Positions 1-9,574 of a stretch of 64,000 bases of DNA are shown in pieces. This DNA is from Limnephilus marmoratus. Its lineage: Eukaryota; Arthropoda; Insecta; Trichoptera; Limnephilidae. Where the stretch lies: assembly GCA_917880885.1 (NCBI GenBank), contig OU862917.1, forward strand, positions 53,800,727 through 53,864,726, read 5' to 3'. Both the position numbers and the translations under genes were made by a program. Every line of letters starts with the position of its first letter. Positions within the stretch are counted from its first letter, which is position 1. The notes under the pieces are model-generated. The model ran no database searches. It was not told the origin of the DNA and saw nothing but the letters and a program-made list of their open reading frames with translations.

Positions 1-592
1 TTTACAAAAAAATGTTTTACAAATATTTATACTTAAAAAAAACTTCAAGAAATATAGAAATTTCAAAAAAAAATTTCAGGCGGTGGTGAAGATTTCGTCA
101 ATGTGGAGAGACTCTTTCTAGTATCAAAAGACTTTCACTTTTGAGTCTTTCCTCACTGACGCCAAACATATCAATCTCGGAGGAGATTTAGTTCAGGAGC
201 AATATACTCCTCCCTACCGGGAGAACCATTGGCAGATTAGTCCAACAGGCAGGAAGATAGAATAATAATCTATGATGACGCTGTCTAAGATAGTCATCTG
301 GAACATAGAAACTCACGCGCTCCAAGAAGGCATGCTATGGCGAATTAGGAACAAAACGAAGATAGTGATAAAACCGACTTTACCCCCACAATTTCTATTA
401 TCGAGAGGAAATATGACTAACAGATGATCGTTGTACGAGTATTTCCAATATCATTGGATACTTCCCAAAATAATCCACACAATTTTAGACATTTTTCAGA
501 GGGCTGTGCCGAAATCCAGAAGGATTAAGAAGAAAAATAAAGTAAATTGGACTCTTCTAAGAAGTGCAATAATCATTTGAAGCAGACATTAC
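1..592. other. aldehyde oxidase intron 3 start; no other feature recognised
   Basis: This stretch lies downstream of aldehyde oxidase exon 3 on the minus strand and starts with its splice donor (GTAATG read from 592). I looked on both strands for the next exon, which should carry the GGNICRCTGYR motif, and did not find it, so that exon lies outside the window. The moderately GC-rich part at 75-260 is not recognised. Confidence 0.5.
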
Positions 593-753
593 CTGTGCAT
601 GTTCATAACCCATCCGGGACTGCAGTACCCGCACTGTGTCCCGTTGAAAGCTGCCAGCCGTCTTTGTATGGGGTGATACCCATCCTTCTGGTTACCGATG
701 CCTTCCACTGTGGTGATGCTCCACCCGTGACACGAGAGAACGGACACCAGGCA
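593..753 (-). CDS. aldehyde oxidase exon 3 (second [2Fe-2S] domain, partial)
   Basis: This 161-bp coding exon starts after a TAG acceptor (754-755) at phase 0 and ends before a GT donor (591-592) at phase 2. It follows exon 2 in frame. It encodes about residues 72-124: Cys72, the fourth ligand of the plant-type [2Fe-2S] cluster, then [30 protein letters not shown] and SPGWVMNMH. Cys112 and Cys115 of QCGYC are the first pair of ligands of the second, alpha-helical [2Fe-2S] domain; the second pair lies on a later exon outside the window. The family (aldehyde oxidase/xanthine dehydrogenase) is a cytosolic molybdo-flavoenzyme that oxidises aldehydes; in moths some members act in antennae as odorant-degrading enzymes. 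Aldehyde oxidase is preferred over xanthine dehydrogenase from general sequence feel, but both share these motifs and the substrate-deciding molybdopterin domain is not present. Confidence 0.93.
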
Positions 754-1402
754 CTACAGAATGTACATTATTATTATGTATCACAAAACTACATTCATGG
801 AGAAATTTTAAGAATTTGAGAGAAATATTGAATTTCATTACTTTTTTCTATCGCAATTGACACCCGTTTCTTCGCCACAAATTCACTTGTATATCCAAAG
901 AAATTAATAAGATGCAGGTAAATAATACATTTCAAAGAATAGAATGCATAAAAAAGAAACAGAAAACCGTAAACAGACAGAAATTACTCTTAAATATAAT
1001 AAAATAAATAATTTTTTTTATTTTTTTATTTTTTTATTTATTTATCTATAAAAGGTATGTTTACATAACATTATTCGATGCCTGTCTCACTAGGGAATAC
1101 CTGTGTTGAGACAGGCGTAGAGGTACATAAATGATAAATGAGTATCATACATAAGAATATTTAATTACAACATGAGAATATTTAAGGTAAGATACATACT
1201 GATTTATACAATTCAAACAGAAAGATGATTAAGATTGAGGGTTAATATCTATCATAAAGAGAGCATTATATAGGTGAAGGAAGAGATGAATAAAGTAGTA
1301 AATCCTTTCGAGTCTATATAGGAAGTTATATTATACATATAGGATTTTACTATTTTAAGTTCTTTAATAAGGGTAAGGACATACGTGAGATGGTAATTCT
1401 GT

Positions 1403-2551
1403 CTATTTGTACTCTATTTTACAGATGTTAGCAGTAGTGTGGCGTCCAATACTTATAATCCATTTCTTTAAATCTTGTTTGTATTTGGTCTTTGATTCGG
1501 TTTGTCTAATCGTGGCTGGAAGTGTATTGTATAGTTTGCAAGCTATGTATTTAAAGTGTTTTTGTCCAAAGGTGGTTTTAGAAAAGGGAGTTTGGAGAAG
1601 TTCTTTATTTTTGGCTCGTGTATTGTGTATCATTTGTGTTGGTTTGTATAGGATTTTGTTGTTTTTATGTAAATAAAGTAAGATGGATTTTGCGTAGAGC
1701 TGTTTAATGTCCATAACGTTGAAAGTATTGAAGATCGTATCAGTGCTGGTAGTGAGAGGAAGTTTAAGAATTATTTTTATTATTAGTTTTTGTGCTTTAA
1801 TGATGGGTTCGAGGGCATTATAATAAGTGTTACCCCAAGCTAAAATTCCGTATTCGATGTGAGATTGGCACAGTGAGTAATACACTGTTTTTAAAAGTTG
1901 AAGGTTAAGGAAATTGCGCGTTTGTTTGAAAAAGTAAATAGATTTGCGGATTTTGTATGTAGTGTTAAGTATATGTTGCTTCCAATTTAGATGTGTATCA
2001 AAGGTTAATCCTAAATATTTGATAGTTGCTACTTGTTCTAGGCATGGGCAGTTGCAATTCCTGTTCTGAGAGGAGTTATTACATTCGTGTATTTTTAATT
2101 TTGGGTGTAGGTTTGGTTTTGTGATATTGGTAAGACTAGACAGTAAGTATTTTGTTTTCTGTATGTTAAGAGTTAATGTGTTCGAGTCAAGCCAATATTT
2201 AACCTTTTGAATTCCTACCTCCGCTTTAGAATATACGGTAGGCCAATCTTTTGCTTGAAATAGTAGTACAGTGTCGTCGGCGAAACTGACAATAGTGGCA
2301 TCGATATCTAGGTTACACAACTCGTTAATGTATATTAGGAAGAGCGTTGGACCTATAAAACTGCCTTGTGGGACACCGTAACTAATAGGTAAATTCTGAC
2401 TCTTTGTAGCTCTGAGTTTAACGCATTGGGATCTGTCAGATAGAAAACTGGAGAGGCTTAATTCATTATTCCTAATACCTATGTTGAACAATTTGCGTTC
2501 TAATTTGATGTGTGATATTGTATCAAACGCTTTACACAGGTCGAGAAATAC
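1403..2551 (-). pseudogene. LINE reverse transcriptase, C-terminal half
   Basis: The open frame begins at its edge with LDLCKAFDT (RT motif A, the catalytic Asp region), continues with GVPQGS (motif B) and FADDT (motif C, the catalytic DD pair), and then the thumb and C-terminal region with YLGLTFDTHLNWKQH. This pattern is that of jockey-like or CR1-like LINEs. The frame from 2491 down is uninterrupted for 362 codons, so the copy is fairly young, but it lacks its endonuclease and RT fingers and cannot be active. It ends with a stop at 1403 and a T-rich (minus-strand A-rich) tail follows after about 350 bases. Confidence 0.88.
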
Positions 2552-3255
2552 CTGAGGGAGCGGGAGACAGAAATGAAAGTCGTCATGTCGAAGTGGTGAG
2601 TCAGTCGTTTATTTGGCTACGTAGCAGATGGTCGGTGAAGCGGTAACATGATGTAAGGCGGGGTGCTGTGATGAGATTCTGCAGGCGCACGGAGTGATGG
2701 AGATGGTGAGGTGAAGGTCAGCGAGTTGCTCGACACCATAGCGGTGGAGATGACCTATCTTCCAGGCCGTTGCTCGACGCTTTAAATGGCGGAGATGAAC
2801 GGTGTGTGGCTCGGTGTGCTGAGCCACCAGCAGGTAGTCCTGACGAGGCGGAGCGTGTTTCCATGGCAGTGAAGCACGGTGAGGCTTCGGGGTGCCATGA
2901 AGTGGTGAGCTGATCCCTGGACTGAAGGTGACGCAAGCCTTGTAAGTCGCGGGATGGAGCTGATCTCAGGAGCTGAAGACACGATGGGCCTTGTAGCTGA
3001 GACGTGGTGATGGACCTCGAGGAAGCTGCCCTGGAGCGTAGCGATGCCATGCAGAGATCGTTACATGTTGAGATGTTGACCGATGATTAAATGTGAGACT
3101 GAACTGCAGCGGGCGAGCGATCGGCTGCTTATATAGCCGCGGTAGAATAACTACCTCGCGGTAGGTAATACGAGCCACTTCGGCAATTGACGAGAATATT
3201 CGGCGCCGTATAGATATTGTACGGTGCTGTCTCGAGACCTTTCTAGGCGGGGCGA
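2552..3255 (-). repeat. LTR-like repeat with TATA box and poly(A) signal (copy 1)
   Basis: About 700 bases, clearly related to 30187-30915. On the minus strand it reads like an LTR: a TATA-like TATATAAG near 3130, an initiator-like CAGTCTCAC some 30 bases later, and AATAAA near 2612 before the end at CTCCCTCAG. The short open frames inside are not conserved between copies. The ends (AATATCGCC and CCCTCAG) do not fit the usual TG...CA rule and no target duplication was found, so the LTR call is an inference; a promoter-bearing non-autonomous element is the alternative. Confidence 0.55.
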
Positions 3256-3336
3256 TATTATTTTGGTAGAAAAAGAATCCATTTTTGTATGATGTGTAGA
3301 TTGTGAAGAAATATAAGAGGATAATTTCCCGATATT

Positions 3337-4017
3337 TTAAGTTATTTTTTTTAAATCATCTACATGTTTTATATAAATAATTTTTTCGTTTGTGAGGCGC
3401 CTCATCATGATTTTACCATCCTTGTACCAGACATATGTATAATTATTTTCTTTGGCAAATTTTTTCGTTTGCCATAGAAGTTCTTTATGATACGCGGTAA
3501 GTTCTTCTCCTATGTAAATCTTGTCTTGGGCGAGTCCTTTTATGGCAGCGTAGTTGATGTTTTTTCTTAAAGCGATGAGGTTGTCTCTTGCGGTTTTGTT
3601 GTTGAAGTGAACCAGCAGTTTGGGGGGGGCATCAATACGTCTGTCCGGAATTCTTTTGACATCGGTTATATCTCCATTTTTGATCTCCAAACCAGCCGCT
3701 GCAGCCACTCTTTTGACTATTTCAGTCGCCTCTTCGCCACTTGATTGTTTAATACCTGCTATCTCCAGATAGTTAGATCGGAATTTTGATTCTAATTCAG
3801 ATACTTTAATTTCAAGATGTTTAATAATAGTATTTTTGCCTAGTTGTTCTTTTTTGAAGTTTTCAATTTCACCTTCTATTTTTTTGTTTTGTAAGAGAGT
3901 TTGGTCAATCTTTTTTATAAGTTCATCATACTGGTTGCTTATAAATTCGATGCTTTTTTGAGTTTCTGAGGTGATTTTTTCCATTTTAGTGATAATTTCT
4001 TTTTTTATATTATCCAT
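3337..4017 (-). CDS. LINE ORF1 protein with FP-type C-terminal domain
   Basis: An intact 226-codon frame from MDNIKKE to LKKIT. Residues 1-80 are rich in Lys, Glu, Ile and Leu with heptad spacing and look like a coiled coil. Residues about 85-150 (LEIAGIKQ, VKRIPDRR, PPKLLVHFNNK) resemble the small RNA-binding domain seen in LINE ORF1 proteins. The C-terminal part (IYIGEELTAYHKELLW, YTYVWYKDGKIMMRR) matches the FP_C fold, also known from baculovirus FP25K and common in insect LINE ORF1 proteins. The likely role is binding of the element RNA and chaperone activity. An in-frame Met at 4116 would add a hydrophobic leader of 33 residues; I chose 4017 because the coiled coil starts there and the leader looks like translated 5' UTR. 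Confidence 0.8.
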   Translation of the reverse strand: MDNIKKEIITKMEKITSETQKSIEFISNQYDELIKKIDQTLLQNKKIEGEIENFKKEQLGKNTIIKHLEIKVSELESKFRSNYLEIAGIKQSSGEEATEIVKRVAAAAGLEIKNGDITDVKRIPDRRIDAPPKLLVHFNNKTARDNLIALRKNINYAAIKGLAQDKIYIGEELTAYHKELLWQTKKFAKENNYTYVWYKDGKIMMRRLTNEKIIYIKHVDDLKKIT

Positions 4018-4481
4018 GTTTTTATCAATTACAAGTACGCAGTTCACACACAGCAGAAGTGAAACCTTTAAGAAAATTATAGTAAACAAAAGTGGGGAGG
4101 CTACGAAGCAACGCACAAAGAGATGACCGATTATTCTCTCATTCTCTCGCAGGCGAAATCCTATAGATCTTTGTGTTTGTCTTTTTTAGTGTCGCTTTTT
4201 TATTTCATCGAGTTTCAAACCACAATGGTGCTAAAGAAGTTTTCACTTCAAAAAAGCATTTTTATTTGCATTCAAAATATTATAGAAAGCAGAGTCAAAG
4301 TTAGTTTTTAAGTTAGTTTATTTAACAATAAAATGTAAACATGTATATTACAAACGATCCATTTTGGGATCTCGACAAAGTTCCTTGGAAGATTTTAATT
4401 TTAATACAGATTCTACATTTTTTCAGCATTGTCATTGCCATGCAAGGTGGTTCACTTAGTTACCAAGAGTATAAATATTAA

Positions 4482-5210
4482 GGGTCGACCGAGATCTCGG
4501 TCTCGGTCTCGGCATTCTTGGCTACAAATTCTACCGAGAACTTTGTCTCGGTTCTCGGCTTTCGAGTTCTCGGTTCACGTTCAATTAACGTTCTGGGTTC
4601 TCGAGATTCTGGGACATAACCGAGACCGTTGTAAGTAGGTACGGTGTAGGATAATGGGATTCAAATCTACCGCGCGCGTCCACATTCATCACTTGGTGTC
4701 AGTGCGTGAGAGAGGTGTCGATTGTGATTGGTCGGCTGGCAGCGAGGCGGGTTTTACTTACCGCTGCTGCCGCTGCCGCGCTGCGCCGTTCGTTCATTTC
4801 ACTTCTTTTGTAAACAAACAATTGTAGGTAAAGGAAATTTGTTTGAATTTGGTTCGTAGTAGAAAAAAATAAGTTCTTTCATGTGTTGTGATTAATTATA
4901 AATACTAGCCAGAATAACTACATAAACTAGTTAAGTAAATATCAAGATCATTACATATTATTTTATACGTATGTTGGAAAGCTGGTAAGTGTACGAAGAT
5001 TTTTTAGATTCAGTGGCAACATTCATCAGAACACATCGATTCGCTGATTTATACATTCTTATAATTCTTAAATATACTATATTATGCCAAATAGCGCATT
5101 TTCTTTTTTTTCTCAATTTATCTATTCTCGGTCTCGGCTCTCGGTCTCGGCCGAGATTTTAATTTATTCTCGGTCTCGCCCGAGAACAAAAAACCTGTCT
5201 CGGTCTACCC
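4482..5210. mobile_element. TTAA-flanked non-autonomous DNA element with CTCGG subterminal repeats
   Basis: A 729-bp element flanked by TTAA on both sides (4478-4481, 5211-5214). Its ends form an inverted repeat, GGGTCGACCGAGA against GGGTAGACCGAGA. Both flanks carry many copies of TCTCGG or CTCGGT in the first and last 120 bases, which look like clustered transposase-binding sites. No transposase frame is present. TTAA suggests the piggyBac or Kolobok group, but the GGGT start is unusual for piggyBac. Confidence 0.72.
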
Positions 5211-5335
5211 TTAATAAATACACTAATCAGAACAGTTTTCCTGAAGAGGAAAAGGATAGAACAAAGTAAAGGTTGTAAACAATTTGCAGAAAGGGGAGAA
5301 GAATTTTTTTTTAGGTTATAAAATGTCGGTTCCAT

Positions 5336-5466
5336 GACAACTCAGAATCATGCAACTTCAACACCCCTTTGAAAAGTTATTAAAAGTTATGAAAAAAAAT
5401 ATTTAAAAAGTATCCCATAACCTAACCTGAGTTGTGGGTGTTGAAGTTGAATGATTCTGAGTTGTC
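5336..5466. repeat. short hairpin element
   Basis: Two arms of about 31 bases (5336-5366 and 5436-5466) are inverted copies: GACAACTCAGAATCATGCAA is matched in reverse with one or two differences. The loop is about 69 bases. It lies just downstream of the aldehyde oxidase exon 2 donor, in intron 2, and is probably a small MITE. Confidence 0.65.
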
Positions 5467-5517
5467 CGGTCACCGTCAAATCAGAACGGATTGTGAGTTA
5501 TTAGTTGGCTAACGTAC

Positions 5518-5687
5518 CGAGTTGACCGAAAAGACCTGCGGTCTCTGGGTTACGGGGTGCAGCGAGGCCACGGTGACAATGCAGGCCCCGCAACCGCCCT
5601 CGTGGCACATGGCCTTTGTGCCGCGCAGGTTGGCATGGTTCCTCAGGTAGCTGTTCAGAGAGGTGTCTGCCGTGACGTCATTGGAAA
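5518..5687 (-). CDS. aldehyde oxidase exon 2 (plant-type [2Fe-2S] domain)
   Basis: A 170-bp exon with acceptor TTAG (5688-5691) and donor GTACGT (5512-5517). Joined to exon 1 (phase 1) it gives residues 15-71 in frame: [20 protein letters not shown], then [18 protein letters not shown] and FSVNS. Cys42, Cys47 and Cys50 are three ligands of the N-terminal ferredoxin-type cluster; the fourth, Cys72, is the first residue of exon 3. The spacing C-x4-C-x2-C-x21-C is that of the family. This domain passes electrons from the molybdenum site toward FAD. The upstream open frame (to 5703) is intron and should not be taken as the start. Confidence 0.95.
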
Positions 5688-5699
5688 CTAAGAAAACAA

Positions 5700-6190
5700 T
5701 CATTGATCAATTTAAAGGCAAACATTTCCACATCCAAACGCAGTATTAGGAACCTAATAAAATTAATTAGAAGCTAATTAAACGTTAATAAAAAAGACTT
5801 ATTATCTAATATGAAATAGACAAACAAAAAAAATCTGTCGAATTCGTCGATTATAACAGTTTTCCTGCTGGAGAGGTCAGGGGAAGGGAAGGAGGACCTA
5901 TTTCGCGATGAAGAAAGGAGTAGATATTTTTGGAAATACTTCACTACCCAACATAAATACTCAACCAGATTTAATGACTTAGATTTCCACGACCAATTAT
6001 TGTAATAGGAGGCAAAAACTTTATTAAAAAAGGTCTTATTTACACAAAACAAAAAACCTCAATACTTTGCTGCCCAACATAAATACTCAACCAGGGTAAT
6101 AAGCCAAAATGCATTCCCAGTTTGAAAAACATCTTTTGGACAGAAATATTAAATTATATGCTACCAAACAATATTATAATGCCCTACCAA
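5700..6190. other. intron 1 of aldehyde oxidase, short direct repeat
   Basis: No gene is recognised. A stretch with CCCAACATAAATACTCAACC occurs twice, near 5948 and 6073, so a roughly 125-bp segment has been partly duplicated. Confidence 0.5.
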
Positions 6191-6195
6191 ATCAA

Positions 6196-6560
6196 TCAAA
6201 TAAATAAAAATTTTAACAAAACGAAAAAACGACTTCAAAAAATGCACTAAAAAGTAAAAAAATAATTTCGTATTCTTCTACAACTTTATAATCAACTTAC
6301 CTTTTCTACTTATCAATATGTACGTACGATTGTTATTTTTGGAGTCGGTGTCGGCGGGAGAGGAGCTGTCAAATGAACACGCCGGGCCGCGGGTACCTTG
6401 GTTGACACCGACTCCAAAAATAACAATCGTACGTACATATTGATAAGTAGAAAAGGTAAGTTGATTATAAAGTTGTAGAAGAATACGAAATTATTTTTTT
6501 ACTTTTTAGTGCATTTTTTGAAGTCGTTTTTTCGTTTTGTTAAAATTTTTTATTTATTTT
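6196..6560. repeat. long palindrome (foldback) element, copy 1
   Basis: Arms of about 157 bases (6196-6352 and 6404-6560) are nearly perfect inverted copies around a 51-base GC-rich centre. The arms contain GGAGTCGGTGTC and GTACGTACGATTG. A second, damaged copy is at 51837-52165. It may be a foldback MITE or two head-to-head insertions of one repeat end; the shared centre in both copies favours a defined element. Confidence 0.82.
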
Positions 6561-7020
6561 TTGATTTTTAGTGAATCTGAAGTACACTAACTAATTCGAT
6601 TAAGATTCGGCCGAATATCGTAAATTTGTTCTTCAGAATTGGAGAGTTCCGTTACTTTGTCATGGATCCCATAATCAGAACCTAACCAAACTCTCATCAA
6701 ACTACCCTTGAAGCACATCCTTTCCAATAAAAAAAAATCATCGAAATCGGTTGGCGTGATATTGAGTTATTCGTCCATTTGTCGCGCACATACTTGATGC
6801 AAATTTAAGACTTATATGATTTTCTCATGGATGCCATTGTCAGAACTGGACCAATTTAAAATGGGACCACACTGGAAGCACCAGCTTTCAAATAAAAAAA
6901 GAATCATCAATATCGGTTCACCCAGTCGAAAGTTCTGAGGTAACAAACATAAAAAAAAAAAAAAAAAAAAAAATACAGTCGAATTGAGAACCTCCTCCTT
7001 TTTGAAGTCGTTTAAAAAAT
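6561..7020 (-). mobile_element. LINE 3' UTR remnant with two related units
   Basis: Two similar segments follow one another: CATGGATCCCATAATCAGAA at 6660 and CATGGATGCCATTGTCAGAA at 6826, each followed by a GAAGC and AATAAAAAAA block. On the minus strand the end reads CGACTTC...GGAGGAGGTTCTCAATTCG, also found on the plus strand at 56094. This looks like the 3' end of an RTE-like LINE; no coding part remains. Confidence 0.55.
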
Positions 7021-7165
7021 AATAACAGACACAATTATTTAAAACTATAATCAAAACATTGCTGCTGAGATAAATTTGTGATAATTAACTTGCAAACGTT
7101 GTGAAAACACTGTGACACCATTCTTCTAATTTATAACTTATGCTTTACATCTGCATATTCCTTAA

Positions 7166-8158
7166 CCTTTAACTGGTGACAAGCGGTCTCACAGGCCGAG
7201 CAGCATCATTGTAACATCATTTCACCCCCTTCCCCACGCTTGCTTTGTTCCAACGCCTGAGTAGTTTCGACTTTAGTTGCGTCCATAGAGACGATAGTTG
7301 TTGCATCGTACAATCCCAAATCGGTAAGTTACATCCGTTACATCGATGTAAAGTTCGGCAGCGATCTCTCAGACCCTATGTCACCACTTACGTAACTTTT
7401 TAAAGTAATTTTGATATATTTATTTTTCCGTATTTTTACAGTTATTACTTGCAATGAATAATTCCGCACCTGTGTGCCAATGCTATTGATAGAGGAAAAT
7501 TCATAAAAATATTGGCCAGAAACGCGGTATTACAAAACATGCAGCACAGAGTTTATAATACTCACGTTCCACGCGATATACGAGCCAATTTAACGCGTAT
7601 TTTGGGTTCTGATTTGACACCTGAACCACAAAATTCCAATGACAGGCCAAAAACAGGCTAGTTGTCCTAAGTTAAATCGCAAATCTAATTACCAATGTAA
7701 TTTGTGTAAAAAACATGTGTGCTGGCAATGTGCCAAATAATTAGGCCCTGACTGCCAATAAAAATAACCAAAGTTTGACCATTGCCAGTTTTGTAAAATG
7801 ATACCAGTGATTAGAGCATTATTTTTTATTTATTGATTAGTATCTTAACCATAAGGAAAATTAGTATTTTTGTTATAATATGTTGATTTAATTTTTTTTG
7901 TTTGTGATTACTGATCTCATCTCTAGTTTTTGATTTTACTTACTACGTACATTGTAATAACAAGTGCTTTATTAAAAATTACATTTAGAGTTTATTGATT
8001 AGTTTCATTTTTATCGTTATATATATTATTAAACTGTTTTTAAAGACTGCTGTAAGCTACATTATCTAATTTCGATGCTATAGACCAGATACGGCAGCGG
8101 CCTCTCAGGCCGTTCGTCGCCAGTTACATTACACAAAAACCATGTCACCAGTCAAAGA
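7166..8158 (+). mobile_element. piggyBac-like transposon, internally deleted
   Basis: A 993-bp element flanked by TTAA (7162-7165 and 8159-8162). The terminal inverted repeats agree at 13 of 15 positions: CCTTTAACTGGTGAC on the left, and TCTTTGACTGGTGAC for the complement of the right end. CAGGCCG motifs occur close inside both ends. The inner part keeps the end of a piggyBac-type transposase. TTAA duplication with CCTT-type ends and a Cys-rich C terminus is the piggyBac signature. Confidence 0.82.
7540..7775 (+). pseudogene. piggyBac-like transposase C-terminal remnant
   Basis: One frame gives QHRVYNTHVPRDIRANLTRI followed by a stop near the junction, and another frame continues with SNYQCNLCKKHVCWQCAK, a C-x2-C-H-x2-C pattern typical of the Cys-rich tail that binds the transposon ends in piggyBac transposases. 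A frameshift lies between the two pieces. The catalytic Asp-rich core is deleted. Confidence 0.65.
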
Positions 8159-8607
8159 TTAATATTATGCTTTACACATATAACTTATTGTAATTATAAT
8201 TTACTTATTTTAACTTAAGTCATAACATAATTATTTAAGAACTTATCATAGAAACTTATTAAAAAAAATTAAACCTCCATAACTCTAAAAATTTAAAATT
8301 ATTAACCAAATAATATATAGACTTACACCCCGTTTCAATTCATTACTAAATAATTAGTATTCACATTTAAAAAATACACAAAAACATCTACACCAGCGAC
8401 GTCACCGATTGCAAATTTAAGTATATTAATGGAAAATAGATAAATTGGCTCTCCAGCTAAAAAGGTTGTAGATCACTGGTCTAATACGTCTAATTGAAAC
8501 TTGTCTAACTGAAAAACGAATATTTTAATGAATGTTATTATAAAGGAACTAATTATGTACTTATTCTGTAATCATTATTACAGAGAACCAAAAAAACTTT
8601 ATTTTCA
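8159..8607. other. no feature recognised (intron 1)
   Basis: AT-rich intron sequence; I see no coding frame with family features and no clear repeat. Confidence 0.5.
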
Positions 8608-8865
8608 ATCTGCCGAGCGATTCTATACCTTTTGTGGGATCGTTATCGAGATCTCCTGTCGGATTTGTGTGATTTTTACATATTTACTGTCACGTATTTT
8701 AGTTTATATCGGTTTAAACACGAATTCCTGCAAGTATGCATGATTATTTATTCATTTAATATAAGTTGTACATAGAAAAAGCAAATAAATCACACAAATC
8801 TGACAGGAGATCACGTCCGTTATCTCGATAACGATCCCACAAAGATATATAATCGCTCGGCTGAG
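8608..8865. repeat. palindromic MITE
   Basis: Arms at about 8609-8672 and 8789-8862 are inverted copies, sharing GTGGGATCGTTATCGAGAT and GCCGAGCGAT on opposite strands, with a spacer of about 115 bases. Target duplications were not resolved. Confidence 0.65.
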
Positions 8866-8900
8866 CGTTTCGATTTTTAAATATGTACCTACTTACTTAC

Positions 8901-9080
8901 ATCTACAATTTCGATTTTGTTTTCGTAAACGAATGAATTCAAATCTTGGAAGTGGAAATTAACCCACTTTCCGTCTTCCGATCGACCTGAAACTCGGCAG
9001 ATAGACTCATTGTCGATGACAATGCATTCTATCAACTTTTGGTGGCACTCCGAGTACACAGCGCCCATACACGCATTATT
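8901..9080 (-). CDS. exon-like open frame of unknown function inside aldehyde oxidase intron 1
   Basis: An open 180-bp segment (60 codons) is bounded by an excellent acceptor (TTCAATTTCAG before 9080) and donor (GTAAGT at 8900-8895). The product starts NNACMGAVYSECHQKL and contains ICRVSGRSEDGKWVNFHF; it has four Cys and no transmembrane segment. I do not recognise the family. It is not an aldehyde oxidase exon: after exon 1, which ends at phase 1, it would read GAA TAA, an immediate stop. It is either an exon of another gene nested in the intron on the same strand, a poison exon, or a chance frame. The strong splice sites and low-repeat surroundings favour a real exon, but the partner exons were not found. 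Confidence 0.5.
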
Positions 9081-9574
9081 CTGAAATTGAATAACATTCA
9101 TTGGTTGGCGGAAGAAACATGCGAAGTCTGAGATCATTAGTTTCGAAAAAACAATTTTTTAATTTCAAAACCGTTTTAACATATTTTTATAAAAATAAGT
9201 ATTTTTTATTGCTTTTGAATATTTCATTAAGTATTTTTAATTGGATATTAAAAATCATCCTTAATTTTTATTTAAATCTACAATGTAAAATAAAAGTTTA
9301 AATTTTTTGCCACATTGCTGGAGGAACAAATATTACATGTTACTTTATTTGCTGAAGAAACCTGCTAAGTCAAACAAAGATTTACAAATTATGTCTATTT
9401 TCATGTCTTCGGTTTTACATAAACCATGTCCATAACGATTGATTTTGATGTATTACATGAATGCAAGGTTATGATTTATTTGCAATTTGGAATAGATAGG
9501 CAGTTAGTGAGCTAAATAATGGACTTAGAAGAACCATGTTGTCTGCCTAATTAACATTATTTTCACATACTCCT

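Larger units (their letters stand above)
1010..4140 (-). mobile_element. non-LTR retrotransposon, internally deleted, with LTR-like insertion
   Basis: Read on the minus strand this holds an intact ORF1 (4017-3337), the start of a possible ORF2 (ATG near 3270, MDSFSTK), an LTR-like repeat (3255-2552), the second half of a reverse transcriptase (2551-1403), a 3' UTR, and an A/T-rich tail at about 1003-1048. The endonuclease and first half of the RT are missing. The missing part lies exactly where the LTR-like repeat sits, so insertion and deletion are probably linked. The 5' limit is uncertain. Confidence 0.75.

Noticed and set aside
547..819. Plus-strand 90-codon open frame
   Set aside because: It is the antisense of aldehyde oxidase exon 3, which has family motifs and splice sites on the minus strand.
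2609..3178. Several overlapping minus-strand frames of 66-110 codons
   Set aside because: They lie in the LTR-like repeat; the second copy (30187-30915) does not keep the same frames, so they are composition effects.
3337..4116. Signal peptide on the LINE ORF1 protein
   Set aside because: The hydrophobic leader exists only if an upstream Met is used; the family's proteins begin at the coiled coil.
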